Below, piece by piece: positions 15,477-24,683 of a stretch of DNA of 64,000 nt. This DNA is from Deltaproteobacteria bacterium. GTDB lineage: Bacteria; UBA10199; JACPAL01; GCA-016699445. Position 1 is the stretch's first letter. Each line of letters opens with the position of its first letter. Made by a program: the position numbers and the translations under genes. The stretch covers positions 868,001 to 932,000 of the forward strand of contig CP064976.1 of assembly GCA_016699445.1 (NCBI GenBank), read 5' to 3'. A model generated the notes under the pieces. The model worked only from the letters and a program-made list of their open reading frames with translations. It was not told the origin of the DNA and did no database searches.

Positions 15477-16898
15477 ATGATGGTTGAAACAAAAGCACTA
15501 CCTGAAATTAAGCCTGTAGTTTTGGTCGTCGATGATGATCAAAGCATGAGAGAAATCCTAGCATCCATTCTCAGGAAAAAATTTAATATTTACCTTGCTG
15601 AAAACACAACGGAAGCTCGCGAAATTCTCCAGCGTGTTGATGTTCAAATAGTTCTTTTGGATGTCAGAATCGGCACTGAAGACGGCTTAGTATTTCTTCC
15701 GGATATCAAAGAAATCAACGATCAAATCGAAGTGATTGTCATCACTGTTTTAAAAGATATCAAAACGGCAGTACAGGCTATCAAAGTAGGAGCCTTTGAT
15801 TTCATCAATAAAAATTTCGATGATGAAGACCTGGAGGCAATGATCTATCGAGCGCTTGAAAAACAGAAATCGGCTCGCGAGATTCTCTACCTTCAAGAAG
15901 AAATTAAACAGCAACATCCAGATGATTTTTATTTTGGCAGAAGTCCTGCTCTGCAAAAAATGCGAGATATTGCTGATCGTGCGGCAGGACTTCAGACAAC
16001 TGTTTTAATCACAGGAGAAACGGGCACAGGAAAAGAACTGATGGCCCGCTACATTCATCGCAAAAGTCATCTGCATGATAAACCTTTTGTCACTATCAAT
16101 CTTGCAGCGATTCCATCTGAATTGATGGAATCCATTCTATTTGGACATGAAAAAGGAGCTTTTACCGGCGCTCACCGTCTTCACTATGGAAAATTTGAAC
16201 TGGCTAATGGAGGAACGCTCTTTCTCGATGAAATCGGGGAGCTGCGTTATGATCTTCAGGCCAAACTATTACGTGTGCTTCAAGAAAGTGAAATCGAACG
16301 TATTGGAGGCAACAAAGTTATTCCTATTCGCGTTCGCTTGATCTCAGCTACAAACGTCAATCTTTTGGAAAAAATTAAACTCAAGGAGTTTCGCGGAGAC
16401 CTTTATTATCGGCTCAATGTCGTTCCGATGCATCTTCCGGCCTTGCGTGAGCGCATTGAAGATCTTCCACAATTAATGGATTTTTTCCTCGATCGTTATA
16501 ACAAAAAATTTAATCGCCATATCAAAGGGTTTCATCCTGAAGTAAGCAAAATACTTTCCACACACAACTGGCCTGGAAATATCCGCGAGTTGGAAAACTT
16601 TGTGGAACGCATTGTCGCTATCTCCACCAATGACATGGTTGCTAAAGAAGATATCCCCCTAGAATATTATCTCTACCAACTCGACCAATCCGAGCCAGTT
16701 GAAGGGGAAGATAAACTTCAAAAGAGCCTTGATGCCTTCGAAAGAAGTTTTATTTTTCGTGTATTGAAAGATTCTGGTTGGAATCAAACGCGAGCTTCCC
16801 TAAAGCTCGGCGTCCACAGAAAAACACTCGAATATAAAATTAAAAGACTAGGGATGGAAGATGTCATACTTTCGGAAAAATCTCGCGACGACGATTAG
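15477..16898 (+). CDS. Sigma54-dependent response regulator, NtrC family
   Basis: This is a 473-residue full-length NtrC-type activator. The receiver domain (1-125) has VVDDDQSMRE, the phosphorylation Asp in IVLLDVRIG and the conserved Lys in DFINKNF. The AAA+ domain (about 150-390) has Walker A GETGTGKE, the sigma54-contacting loop GAFTGA, Walker B GGTLFLDEIGEL and the arginine region FRGDLYYRLNVVPMHLPALR. A Fis-type helix-turn-helix (NQTRASLKLGVHRKTLEYKI) ends the protein. The GAFTGA motif is intact, so it should open sigma54 promoters. The obvious candidate target is the radical SAM promoter at 14227-14241. Its 3' end overlaps the TonB receptor start by 38 bases, so both are co-expressed. 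Confidence 0.9.
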   Translation: MMVETKALPEIKPVVLVVDDDQSMREILASILRKKFNIYLAENTTEAREILQRVDVQIVLLDVRIGTEDGLVFLPDIKEINDQIEVIVITVLKDIKTAVQAIKVGAFDFINKNFDDEDLEAMIYRALEKQKSAREILYLQEEIKQQHPDDFYFGRSPALQKMRDIADRAAGLQTTVLITGETGTGKELMARYIHRKSHLHDKPFVTINLAAIPSELMESILFGHEKGAFTGAHRLHYGKFELANGGTLFLDEIGELRYDLQAKLLRVLQESEIERIGGNKVIPIRVRLISATNVNLLEKIKLKEFRGDLYYRLNVVPMHLPALRERIEDLPQLMDFFLDRYNKKFNRHIKGFHPEVSKILSTHNWPGNIRELENFVERIVAISTNDMVAKEDIPLEYYLYQLDQSEPVEGEDKLQKSLDAFERSFIFRVLKDSGWNQTRASLKLGVHRKTLEYKIKRLGMEDVILSEKSRDDD

Positions 16899-18558
16899 CT
16901 TCATATTAATTTTTTCAAAAACACTTTTGGCAGATACCTCTTTAGGAAATGTGGTTGTTACTCCTGATAAAAATTCTGCAGCTCTCGATAAAACACCGTC
17001 AATAGTTCAAGTCATCACAAAGCAAGATATTGAAAAACAATCAGCGACAAACGTCGTTGATGTTTTAAGAAATATTTCAGGACTTGATGTCGTCAGTCTT
17101 GGTTCGCCAGGTGATGACAATGATATCCACCTCAGAGGAGCCGATAGAGATCAGGTTTTGTTGATGATCGATAGCGTCCCCATCAATGCCGTTCGCGATC
17201 ACAGGCTTCTTTTTTTGGGAAATATTCCCGTGTCACAAATTGAAAGAATTGAAATCGTCGAAGGCTCCCAGAGCGTTTTGTATGGCTCAGATGCCATCGG
17301 TGGTGTGATTAATATTATTACTAAAAAAGGAAGCCAAAAGTTTACCCCATTTGTAGGATTTGAAGGTGGAAATCTGGCTTTATTTAAAGAACAGGCAGGT
17401 TTTTCAGGAAGTGCAGGGAAATCACTTTGGAATTTTTCAGGAACTCGTCATGACCAACGTGGCCGCTTTGAGCGAGATCGTTATGGTGAAACTTCTGTAG
17501 GTGGAAACTTCTCCTATCAATTGACACCTCAACTTAAATCAGAAGTGGGAGCTAACTATTTTCATTCCAATCAAGAGTTGTTTTATGAATTTCTCGCCAC
17601 GTTTGATGCGCCCACCTCCAGCTATGTGATCAGAATGGATCCTGATACCAATCGCTACTTGAACCGTGATTTTCTTCAAGCACACAATACCTGGTCAGCG
17701 ACTCCTTTCACTTGGTGGGCATCATCTATTCAATATGGTTTTTTGGGAGATTGGGAGCGCAGTGGTAATAGCCCTACAGGAGATACTGTTCCTGCAGAAT
17801 TCACCGCAGGAACGCAGGATTTTCATGGTCACGGATATCGTCATCAAATTGATTTTAAAAACAGCTTTGAATGGACACCTCTGACTTGGGGCTCCCCTTC
17901 CACAACCATTGGATTTGAATTTCAAGACGAACGCTTGGGGTTTACGGATGTTTCATCATCATTTCCTGCAGCTGGACAAGATGGGGATCGTCAAAATTAT
18001 GCTCCTTATTTTTTACAAAACTTCAGCTTGCTCAACAATCGATTGATTCTCTCAGGAGGATTTCGACAAGATCATAATACTACCTTTGGAAATGAATGGA
18101 GTCCTCGAGCCTCCATTCTCTACAAAACGAAAACAACCGATACCATTTTTCGAGCTACCTATAGCGAAGGATTCCATGGACCCACTATTTTGGATTACTT
18201 CAGCCAAGTTTTATTGCAGCTCACAGGAGACCCCTCTTTTCAGCCTGTTCGCTTACAGTCTGAGCTCTCTAGAAGCTATGAAGCTGGGGTTGAACAAAAA
18301 TTTGGTAGTACGAAAATTTCAGGAACTTTTTTCTACATTGATTATGACCGACTTCTAGATGAGCTACAATTTATACAGAATGCTTACACGACAGGATTTC
18401 AAGTATCCGCCATAGCCCAGCCTCATTCATTGATTCGTTTAGGAAGTGATTACACGTTTATGGAATCTATCAACGAAGATAGTCACACCAGAATGGCAAA
18501 CCGTCCTCAGGATCGCCTTCATCTTTTGCAGAGCTCAATCCTTCACGCTGCTCATTGA
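16861..18558 (+). CDS. TonB-dependent outer-membrane receptor, BtuB-like (5' part)
   Basis: A signal peptide (MSYFRKNLATTISFILIFSK then TLLAD) is followed by the plug domain: TonB-box-like NVVVTPDKNSAALDKTPSIV, then DVLRNISGLDVVS, LRGADRDQVLLMIDSVPIN and YGSDAIGGVINIITKK. The rest is a beta-barrel. The plug resembles vitamin B12 or siderophore receptors, but the substrate cannot be told. The frame ends after MANRPQDRLHLLQSS, about 110 residues short. The remaining strands appear in other frames, partly LNVVGSRLIPNK (18567-18602), then the frame at 18629-18886. At least two indels lie between about 18530 and 18610. Transcription is coupled to the response regulator upstream. Confidence 0.8.
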   Translation: MSYFRKNLATTISFILIFSKTLLADTSLGNVVVTPDKNSAALDKTPSIVQVITKQDIEKQSATNVVDVLRNISGLDVVSLGSPGDDNDIHLRGADRDQVLLMIDSVPINAVRDHRLLFLGNIPVSQIERIEIVEGSQSVLYGSDAIGGVINIITKKGSQKFTPFVGFEGGNLALFKEQAGFSGSAGKSLWNFSGTRHDQRGRFERDRYGETSVGGNFSYQLTPQLKSEVGANYFHSNQELFYEFLATFDAPTSSYVIRMDPDTNRYLNRDFLQAHNTWSATPFTWWASSIQYGFLGDWERSGNSPTGDTVPAEFTAGTQDFHGHGYRHQIDFKNSFEWTPLTWGSPSTTIGFEFQDERLGFTDVSSSFPAAGQDGDRQNYAPYFLQNFSLLNNRLILSGGFRQDHNTTFGNEWSPRASILYKTKTTDTIFRATYSEGFHGPTILDYFSQVLLQLTGDPSFQPVRLQSELSRSYEAGVEQKFGSTKISGTFFYIDYDRLLDELQFIQNAYTTGFQVSAIAQPHSLIRLGSDYTFMESINEDSHTRMANRPQDRLHLLQSSILHAAH

Positions 18559-18628
18559 GAATGGACCTTAATGTCGTCGGGAGTCGACTTATTCCCAACA
18601 AACTCTAACAGCTGGTGGAGACATTAAT

Positions 18629-18886
18629 TTGATTATTGAGGATATCGCAGGAAACCCCTCGGGAGGTACACGTACTAACTCTCTGACAGAAGACGGGCGC
18701 ACTCTTGCAGGGTATATGACAGTCAATCTTTCAGGATCTTATACCATTGCCCAAAAAAAATGGGGTTTTTCTGATTGGAAAGCTTTTGCCATTATCAAAA
18801 ATCTCTTCAACGATCCGTATCAAGAAAAATACGGTTTTCCAGAACCTGGAATCACTTTTCGCCTAGGCTCTAAAGCCAGTTTTTGA
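18629..18886 (+). CDS. C-terminal barrel strands of the TonB receptor (frameshifted)
   Basis: The frame is open from 18572 and reads QQTLTAGGDINLIIEDIAGN...GYMTVNLSGSYTIAQKKWGF...AIIKNLFNDPYQEKYGFPEP and ends GITFRLGSKASF. This is the usual end of a TonB-dependent receptor, with the NLFNDPYQE signature and a C-terminal Phe needed for BAM-assisted insertion. It belongs to the gene at 16861 and is not an independent gene. The TTG at 18629 is only the first possible start in the frame. Confidence 0.65.
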   Translation: MIIEDIAGNPSGGTRTNSLTEDGRTLAGYMTVNLSGSYTIAQKKWGFSDWKAFAIIKNLFNDPYQEKYGFPEPGITFRLGSKASF

Positions 18887-18887
18887 T

Positions 18888-19622
18888 CTATTGTGTTTGC
18901 AGTATGGGAGGCGGGCGGCCATATTCTTCTTGGGCTACCTTGCGTATAGCCTGCACAATACCCGGCATTGTACTTTTAATACCCCATTTTAACAAAAATT
19001 TGGGGACACTCGAGCCTGTATCTGCAACAACATCATAGTCAAATAATGTCCGATACCTATCCCCTTGATAACGCGATAATTTGAAGCTTCCTTCTGACAT
19101 TACAATATTTCCTGCTTCCTTAACCCAATCACAGCGGTATGTGGATTCTTGAATTTTAGCTTCATCATAATCCGCTTTTACAATCATCCAACGATTTGCC
19201 ACAGGCCAAGGAAGATCAAAAAATTGAAAAAAATATCCCGTCCACTTCTGACCTTTTTTTTGAAACAAAAAAGGGTCTATAAATTGACTCCCAAAAACCT
19301 GATAAAATCTTTCGGATTTAGTCGAACTTCCTACTTGTCTAAGAATCTCTGCATTTACGGTATGACTGTCTGCCAGAGTGGGCATTTTATAATATTTCCA
19401 GTCATTGGTTTTTATAAAAAGCTTCCAGACTATTTCAGGCGGCACATTGATCACGGCTTTCATTTTACCCCAAACGGCTTTTCCCTCAAAACCACCATCA
19501 GTAAATATTTCACCTTGAGAAAGACGCTGCTCCAAACGATCACGATTTTGAAAAGAATCTTTTTCCTGAGCAAAAGATAAAGATGAAAAACAAAAAAGAA
19601 TAAGAATAATTATTTTTTTCAT
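18888..19622 (-). CDS. Exported START/SRPBCC-like lipid-binding protein
   Basis: The internal ATG at 19622 gives a signal peptide (MKKIIILILFCFSSLSFAQ), so I prefer it to the longer frame. The mature protein of about 225 residues resembles the START/SRPBCC fold that binds lipids or other hydrophobic ligands (KMKAVINVPPEIVWKLFIKT...FDLPWPVANRWMIVKADYDE...YRCDWVKEAGNIVMSEGSFKL). The C-terminal helix (VPKFLLKWGIKSTMPGIVQAIRKVA) is also typical. A paralogue lies at 52948. The stop is two bases from that of the TonB receptor (convergent). The ligand is unknown. Confidence 0.7.
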   Translation of the reverse strand: MKKIIILILFCFSSLSFAQEKDSFQNRDRLEQRLSQGEIFTDGGFEGKAVWGKMKAVINVPPEIVWKLFIKTNDWKYYKMPTLADSHTVNAEILRQVGSSTKSERFYQVFGSQFIDPFLFQKKGQKWTGYFFQFFDLPWPVANRWMIVKADYDEAKIQESTYRCDWVKEAGNIVMSEGSFKLSRYQGDRYRTLFDYDVVADTGSSVPKFLLKWGIKSTMPGIVQAIRKVAQEEYGRPPPILQTQ

Positions 19623-19685
19623 GTATGATATTCCATCGTATTTCCCACACGATGACAAATAAATAGTCATGTCTCAGGAGGCTTT

Positions 19686-21647
19686 ATGGATTCGCTTAAT
19701 CATGAAAATCGGAAATTTTTTCCTCCCAAATATTTTCAACAGAAAGCTTGGATTAAGACTCCGCAGGAGTATCAAGCTCTTTATCAGGAATCACTTCAAG
19801 ATCCTGAAGCCTTTTGGAGTCGCATGGCTCAGGATTTTTCTTGGTATAAAACTTGGAACAAAGTGCTTTCCTATGATTGGCAAAATGATATTTTAATTCG
19901 ATGGTTTGAAGGAGCTCAAACCAATCTCACACTTAACGCACTTGATAGACATCTCAATACGTCTCCCGATCGAATAGCTTATATTTGGATTGGAAATGAA
20001 CCTCATGAAGAAAGAAAAATTACTTATAGAGAACTCCATCAGGAAGTCTGTAAAACAGCCAATGCTTTAAAAAATATCGGTGTTAAAAAAGGCGATCGTA
20101 TCACGATTTATCTACCTATGATACCGGAACTCCCGATCAGTCTTTTAGCCTGTGCACGTATTGGAGCTATTCACTCTGTAGTTTTTGGAGGATTTTCTGC
20201 CGAAGCTCTCAAAGATCGATTAATAGATGCTCAAAGTGATATTTTAATCACGGCTGATGGGGCTTTTCGTGGGAACAAAACTATTTTGCTCAAACAGATC
20301 GCAGATCAATCTATAGACCTTTGTTCATTGGAAAAACATACAGTACGAAAATGCATTGTTATTTCACGCACTCATGAACCCATTATCAAAAAAGACCGTG
20401 ATATTTTATGGGAAGATTTTCGTAAAGACGCAGACTCAATTTGTGAGCCTGAAAAAATGGAGGCGGAAGATCCCCTTTTCATTCTCTACACTTCAGGTTC
20501 AACAGGAAAACCTAAAGGTGTGTTACATACAACTGCAGGCTACATGGTCTATGTCTCCTCAACATTTAAATATGTTTTTGATTACCATGCAGAAGATCTC
20601 TTTTTTTGCACCGCAGATATCGGCTGGGTCACAGGACATAGCTATCTTGTCTATGGACCCTTATGTAATGGAGCCACTTCTATTCTTTTTGAAGGGCTCC
20701 CTAATTATCCCGCACCAGATCGATTTTGGGAAATTATTGAAAAACACAAAGTATCTATTTTTTATACGGCCCCTACAGCTATTCGAGCTTTGATGCGAGA
20801 GGGGGAAGAATGGCCTGCTCAACATAATCTTTCTTCATTACGACTTTTGGGTTCTGTAGGAGAGCCCATCAACCCTGAAGCTTGGATATGGTATCAAAAA
20901 AATATTGGTCATGAAAAGTGTCCTATTGTTGACACCTGGTGGCAAACGGAAACCGGAGGGATTCTCATCAGTCCTCTCCCTGGGGCCAGCCTAACCAAAC
21001 CTGGCTCAGCCAGCGTCCCATTTTTTGGAGTAGACCCTGCCATCGTACGTGAGGATGGGACTCCGTGCGATGTTAACGAAGGTGGCTACCTAATTTTAAA
21101 AAAACCATGGCCTGGTATCATGCGTACAGTTTATGGACATCATGCGCGTTTTAAAGAAACTTACTTCTCTCGATTTCCGGGAAATTATTTTACAGGCGAC
21201 GGAGCTCGTCAGGATGAAGATGGTCTCTTTTGGCTGATGGGTCGAGTGGACGATGTCCTGAATGTCTCAGGACATCGTATTGGAACTGCAGAAGTTGAAA
21301 GCGCCTTGGTGGCACATCCACAAGTTGCAGAAGCGGCTGTTGTTGGCTTTCCTCATGATATTAAGGGGCAAGGGATCTACGCCTTTGTGACATTAAAAAA
21401 TACCGTAGGGACAATTCATGAATTGCCCCTACAAAAAACATTGGTGGATCATGTTCGAAAAGAAATCGGGCCCATTGCCATACCGGATAAGGTCCAATTC
21501 ACCAATGCTCTCCCCAAAACAAGATCCGGAAAAATTATGCGTCGCATTTTAAGAAAAATTGCTGAAGGTGATTTGGAAAATTTAGGTGACACATCAACAT
21601 TGGCAGACCCAAGTGTTGTCGATCATATTATAAAACACAAATTATAA
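19686..21647 (+). CDS. acs: Acetyl-CoA synthetase
   Basis: The enzyme converts acetate, ATP and CoA to acetyl-CoA, AMP and pyrophosphate. The length of 653 residues is normal for Acs. Visible motifs are YTSGSTGKPKGVLHTTAGYM (ATP/AMP loop), DTWWQTETGG, FTGDGARQDEDG, WLMGRVDDVLNVSGHR and PKTRSGKIMRRILRK, whose Lys is the catalytic one known to be controlled by acetylation. AGGAGG lies six bases before the ATG. An oddity is a palindromic repeat inserted in frame at 21405-21432, which adds VGTIHELPL in a surface region of the C-terminal domain (before VDHVRKEIGPIA). Confidence 0.95.
   Translation: MDSLNHENRKFFPPKYFQQKAWIKTPQEYQALYQESLQDPEAFWSRMAQDFSWYKTWNKVLSYDWQNDILIRWFEGAQTNLTLNALDRHLNTSPDRIAYIWIGNEPHEERKITYRELHQEVCKTANALKNIGVKKGDRITIYLPMIPELPISLLACARIGAIHSVVFGGFSAEALKDRLIDAQSDILITADGAFRGNKTILLKQIADQSIDLCSLEKHTVRKCIVISRTHEPIIKKDRDILWEDFRKDADSICEPEKMEAEDPLFILYTSGSTGKPKGVLHTTAGYMVYVSSTFKYVFDYHAEDLFFCTADIGWVTGHSYLVYGPLCNGATSILFEGLPNYPAPDRFWEIIEKHKVSIFYTAPTAIRALMREGEEWPAQHNLSSLRLLGSVGEPINPEAWIWYQKNIGHEKCPIVDTWWQTETGGILISPLPGASLTKPGSASVPFFGVDPAIVREDGTPCDVNEGGYLILKKPWPGIMRTVYGHHARFKETYFSRFPGNYFTGDGARQDEDGLFWLMGRVDDVLNVSGHRIGTAEVESALVAHPQVAEAAVVGFPHDIKGQGIYAFVTLKNTVGTIHELPLQKTLVDHVRKEIGPIAIPDKVQFTNALPKTRSGKIMRRILRKIAEGDLENLGDTSTLADPSVVDHIIKHKL
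21405..21432. repeat. In-frame palindromic repeat inside acs
   Basis: This is a 28-base near-perfect palindrome: left half GTAGGGACAATTCA, right half TGAATTGCCCCTAC, with one mismatched pair. It is translated as VGTIHELPL. A sister copy with the same reading frame lies in another gene at 62145-62172. Confidence 0.85.
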
Positions 21648-21681
21648 TGATGGGGTTTAAGGAGAGAGCAGGATTTCCTGC

Positions 21682-23151
21682 TTAATTTAATGACGCAGTT
21701 TGTTTCGAGGGAATTTTGAGGGATTGCCCCTTTTTCAATTTCTTCCCATTAGAAATCCTATTTAAATCTTTAATCTGATTCGGAGAGACTTTATATTTCT
21801 TAGCAATAGAATTGATGGATTCACCATCGCGCACACGATGAAGATTATGAGTCTTCTTTGATTCTGCTTTTTCTATCATTGCTAATTTTTTACTTCTTCT
21901 AGTTTCTCCTGAAAGAGTCCCAACTTCACGACTCTTTGAGACTCTCACCAATTTTCTCCCTCTGGAAGCCACAACACGATCTTCAGTACACCCTCTCTTC
22001 TTGTGACATTTTTTGGAACCTCTTTCAGAAGCATCCGTAAAACGTTCACCTTCAGGTGGTGTAAAAGGAATAATCAACTCTGTTCCAGGCTTTACCATTT
22101 CACGGGTACCCATGTTGTTTGCCGCTGCCAGAAGTACTGTAGGGACACCTTGCTTCTTAGCAACGCGATCCAAGGTTTGAGCTTTCGTTACACGCAGCTT
22201 ATCTTCACCCAAATGATTATCAGGTTGTAAAGCAGCGTAGTTTTGTTCGAATTTATCTTTGGCTGAGGCAGGCACCTTGAGCTTATATTCTTGTCGACTG
22301 ACAGGAGTCACCCAACGGATCAACTCGGGATTCAGACTTCTCATGTCTTCATAACTAACTTCGGCACATTTGGCTGCCACACGAAGATCTATCGGCTTAT
22401 TCAGAGTCACTTCGGCTGTTTCTACAGGCTCTTCATATTCAATATCTGTAAAACCATATTTCTTTGGATTTTTGGCAATCATCGCTGCTGCAATCAGCTT
22501 GGGCACATAATCTTTAGTTTCAGGTTTTAAATAACGGCCTTGAGTCAACTCCCAAAAATCTTCTGTATTATACTTGCGAATGGCTCGATCAATCTTTCCT
22601 TCACCAGCATTATATCCTGCAGCAGCTAAGTACCAATCATTATAACGTGCATAGAGATCTTTGAGATATTTTGAAGCAGCTACCGTAGACTTCTCGGGAT
22701 CCCGTCTTTCATCAAACCATTGATCAGCATCCAACCCATAACGACGTCCAGTTTGAGAAATAAACTGCCAGGTCCCTGTTGCCTTGGCTTTTGAATAGGC
22801 TTGAGAATTAAAACCACTTTCAATCATGGCCAAATAAATGAGATCTTCCGGCAGTCCTTCCTGATGAAGGATTTTTTTCATCATCGGAATATATTTACCA
22901 GAACGACGCAGATACCTTTCAAAATGAGGTCGTCCACGTCCTTGAAAATAATCGATCCAGTCCTGAACTCGATCATTCATAACCAACGGAATACTAGGTT
23001 TATGAGAATCAGAAGAACTTTGAGGCATTCCTGATTGAGAAAAACCGCGATCTGATCGCGAGGAACCAGTATTATTTGATTTGGCACAACCCGCAGCAAA
23101 ACCAAAACAGAGGCCAACAAGAACAACATTTTGAAAAACTTTTTTAATCAT
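21682..23151 (-). CDS. mltD: Membrane-bound lytic transglycosylase with LysM domains, MltD-like
   Basis: The enzyme cleaves peptidoglycan between MurNAc and GlcNAc with 1,6-anhydro ring formation. A lipoprotein signal (MIKKVFQNVVLVGLCFGFAAGC) starts at the ATG at 23151; a longer frame to 23187 is possible, but it spoils the signal. The SLT domain is at about 95-215, with the catalytic Glu in IYLAMIESGFNSQAYSKAKA, then TGTWQFISQTGRRYGL and AAGYNAGEGKIDRAI. Further on are MltD-specific linkers and LysM units (DKLRVTKAQTLDRVAKKQGV and, at the C-terminus, HRVRDGESINSIAKKYKVSP). It is next to the dcw cluster on the same strand, 149 bases from ftsZ, so it may be partly co-transcribed. Confidence 0.88.
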   Translation of the reverse strand: MIKKVFQNVVLVGLCFGFAAGCAKSNNTGSSRSDRGFSQSGMPQSSSDSHKPSIPLVMNDRVQDWIDYFQGRGRPHFERYLRRSGKYIPMMKKILHQEGLPEDLIYLAMIESGFNSQAYSKAKATGTWQFISQTGRRYGLDADQWFDERRDPEKSTVAASKYLKDLYARYNDWYLAAAGYNAGEGKIDRAIRKYNTEDFWELTQGRYLKPETKDYVPKLIAAAMIAKNPKKYGFTDIEYEEPVETAEVTLNKPIDLRVAAKCAEVSYEDMRSLNPELIRWVTPVSRQEYKLKVPASAKDKFEQNYAALQPDNHLGEDKLRVTKAQTLDRVAKKQGVPTVLLAAANNMGTREMVKPGTELIIPFTPPEGERFTDASERGSKKCHKKRGCTEDRVVASRGRKLVRVSKSREVGTLSGETRRSKKLAMIEKAESKKTHNLHRVRDGESINSIAKKYKVSPNQIKDLNRISNGKKLKKGQSLKIPSKQTASLN

Positions 23152-23336
23152 TTTTTGTGCATCTCTTTGAGTACTTTTAAAAAGCATAATAGTAAGTGAT
23201 GATTATGACCTACTTATTAAAGTGAAGTCAAAACGTTTCCCCCTCCAAAGATGTTTTTAGAGGCGTCAAATGACGCGCCAAATCATTAATGACTTTAGTG
23301 ACTTTGATGTAATCAGGAAGCAATCAACGATTAAGA

Positions 23337-24653
23337 TTAATCCGCATGTTTTCTGAGAAAAGTTGGCGTGTCATATTCATCATCACCCAAACCTTCACTC
23401 ATTAAACTTTGCCCAGCGGAATCACCACGCAAGCTAGCAATCACTCTTTTAAGATCAGACTGAACTGGAATTCTCCCACGTGAGGATTCCGGCTCCATTG
23501 ACATCACACTATCGGAAAATGAAGTGCTGCGCTGAGGCATATAAGAAATAGTCGCTTCTCTTTCTTCACGTGCTGCTAAAGGAGCAGGTGCTGAAGGTGT
23601 ACTATTAAAAGGAATAATATTTTCAGCACGAGATGGGAGCGACTGACTTTTAGAAATAAACGGCGTCGCACTTTGTTGAGACTTATTAAATCCAGTCGCA
23701 ATGACGGTTACACGAATATCAGAATCGTTGAGATTTTCATCAATCACAGCACCAAAAATAATATTCGCTTCTTCGTGTGCTTCTTCTTGAACTAATTTTG
23801 CCGCTTCATTCACTTCAAAAAGAGTCAGGTCTTTTCCTCCTGTAACATTGAGCAAAATTCCAGTCGCACCTTGAATCGAAACATTTTCTAAAAGAGGAGA
23901 TGAAATCGCACGTGTCGCCGCTTCGATGGCACGATGCTCACCGGAAGCCACACCACTGCCCATCAACGTAACACCCCTCTCACTCATGACAGATCGGATG
24001 TCGGCAAAATCCAAATTGATCAGCCCATCTACCAAAATTAAATCTGAAATCCCGCGGACAGCATGGAGCAACACTTCATCAGCCATCTTAAACGCTTGTA
24101 CCATTGACATGTCTTTTCCAGCGACCGTCAAGAGACGTTCATTTGGAATACAAATCAAACTATCCACAGATTCTTCAAGCTCATTTAAACCTTCATCGGC
24201 AAAACGTCCTCGACGTTTTCCTTCAAAATGAAAAGGTTTACTGACAACACCAATAGTCAAGGCCCCTAAATCTTTAGCAATGCGCGCAATGACAGGTGCA
24301 GCACCTGTACCTGTGCCACCACCCATGCCCGCTGTGATAAAAACCATATCAGCACCTTCGAGCATTTTGGTAATTTCAGATTCACTTTCAATAGCGGCTT
24401 TGCGACCCACTTCAGGATTGGCCCCTGCACCCAGCCCTTTGGTCAACTCAACTCCCAACTGAATTTTGATAGGAGCTCTGTTGATTTTGAGAGCCTGCAT
24501 ATCGGTATTGGCTGCGATAAAATCAACACCCTGAAGGTTTAAACTTCCCCACATTTCCATCATAGTATTGAGTGCATTTCCACCAGCACCACCCGCACCA
24601 ATCACTTTAATCCGTGCTCCACTCACTACTTTATCTTCAATAAGTTCAAACAT
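23337..24653 (-). CDS. ftsZ: Cell division protein FtsZ
   Basis: FtsZ is the GTPase that forms the division ring. It has the N-terminal nucleotide domain GAGGAGGNALNTM, the tubulin signature GGGTGTGAAPVIA, the T7 loop NLDFADIR and, after a 90-residue variable linker, the conserved tail DEYDTPTFLRKHAD that binds FtsA and other anchors. At 438 residues it is normal to long. It is the last gene of the dcw operon, 30 bases downstream of ftsA, with GGGG-rich spacing before the ATG at 24653. Confidence 0.97.
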   Translation of the reverse strand: MFELIEDKVVSGARIKVIGAGGAGGNALNTMMEMWGSLNLQGVDFIAANTDMQALKINRAPIKIQLGVELTKGLGAGANPEVGRKAAIESESEITKMLEGADMVFITAGMGGGTGTGAAPVIARIAKDLGALTIGVVSKPFHFEGKRRGRFADEGLNELEESVDSLICIPNERLLTVAGKDMSMVQAFKMADEVLLHAVRGISDLILVDGLINLDFADIRSVMSERGVTLMGSGVASGEHRAIEAATRAISSPLLENVSIQGATGILLNVTGGKDLTLFEVNEAAKLVQEEAHEEANIIFGAVIDENLNDSDIRVTVIATGFNKSQQSATPFISKSQSLPSRAENIIPFNSTPSAPAPLAAREEREATISYMPQRSTSFSDSVMSMEPESSRGRIPVQSDLKRVIASLRGDSAGQSLMSEGLGDDEYDTPTFLRKHAD

Positions 24654-24683
24654 GGGATCCCCCCTTGCTATTAAATTTTAAAT

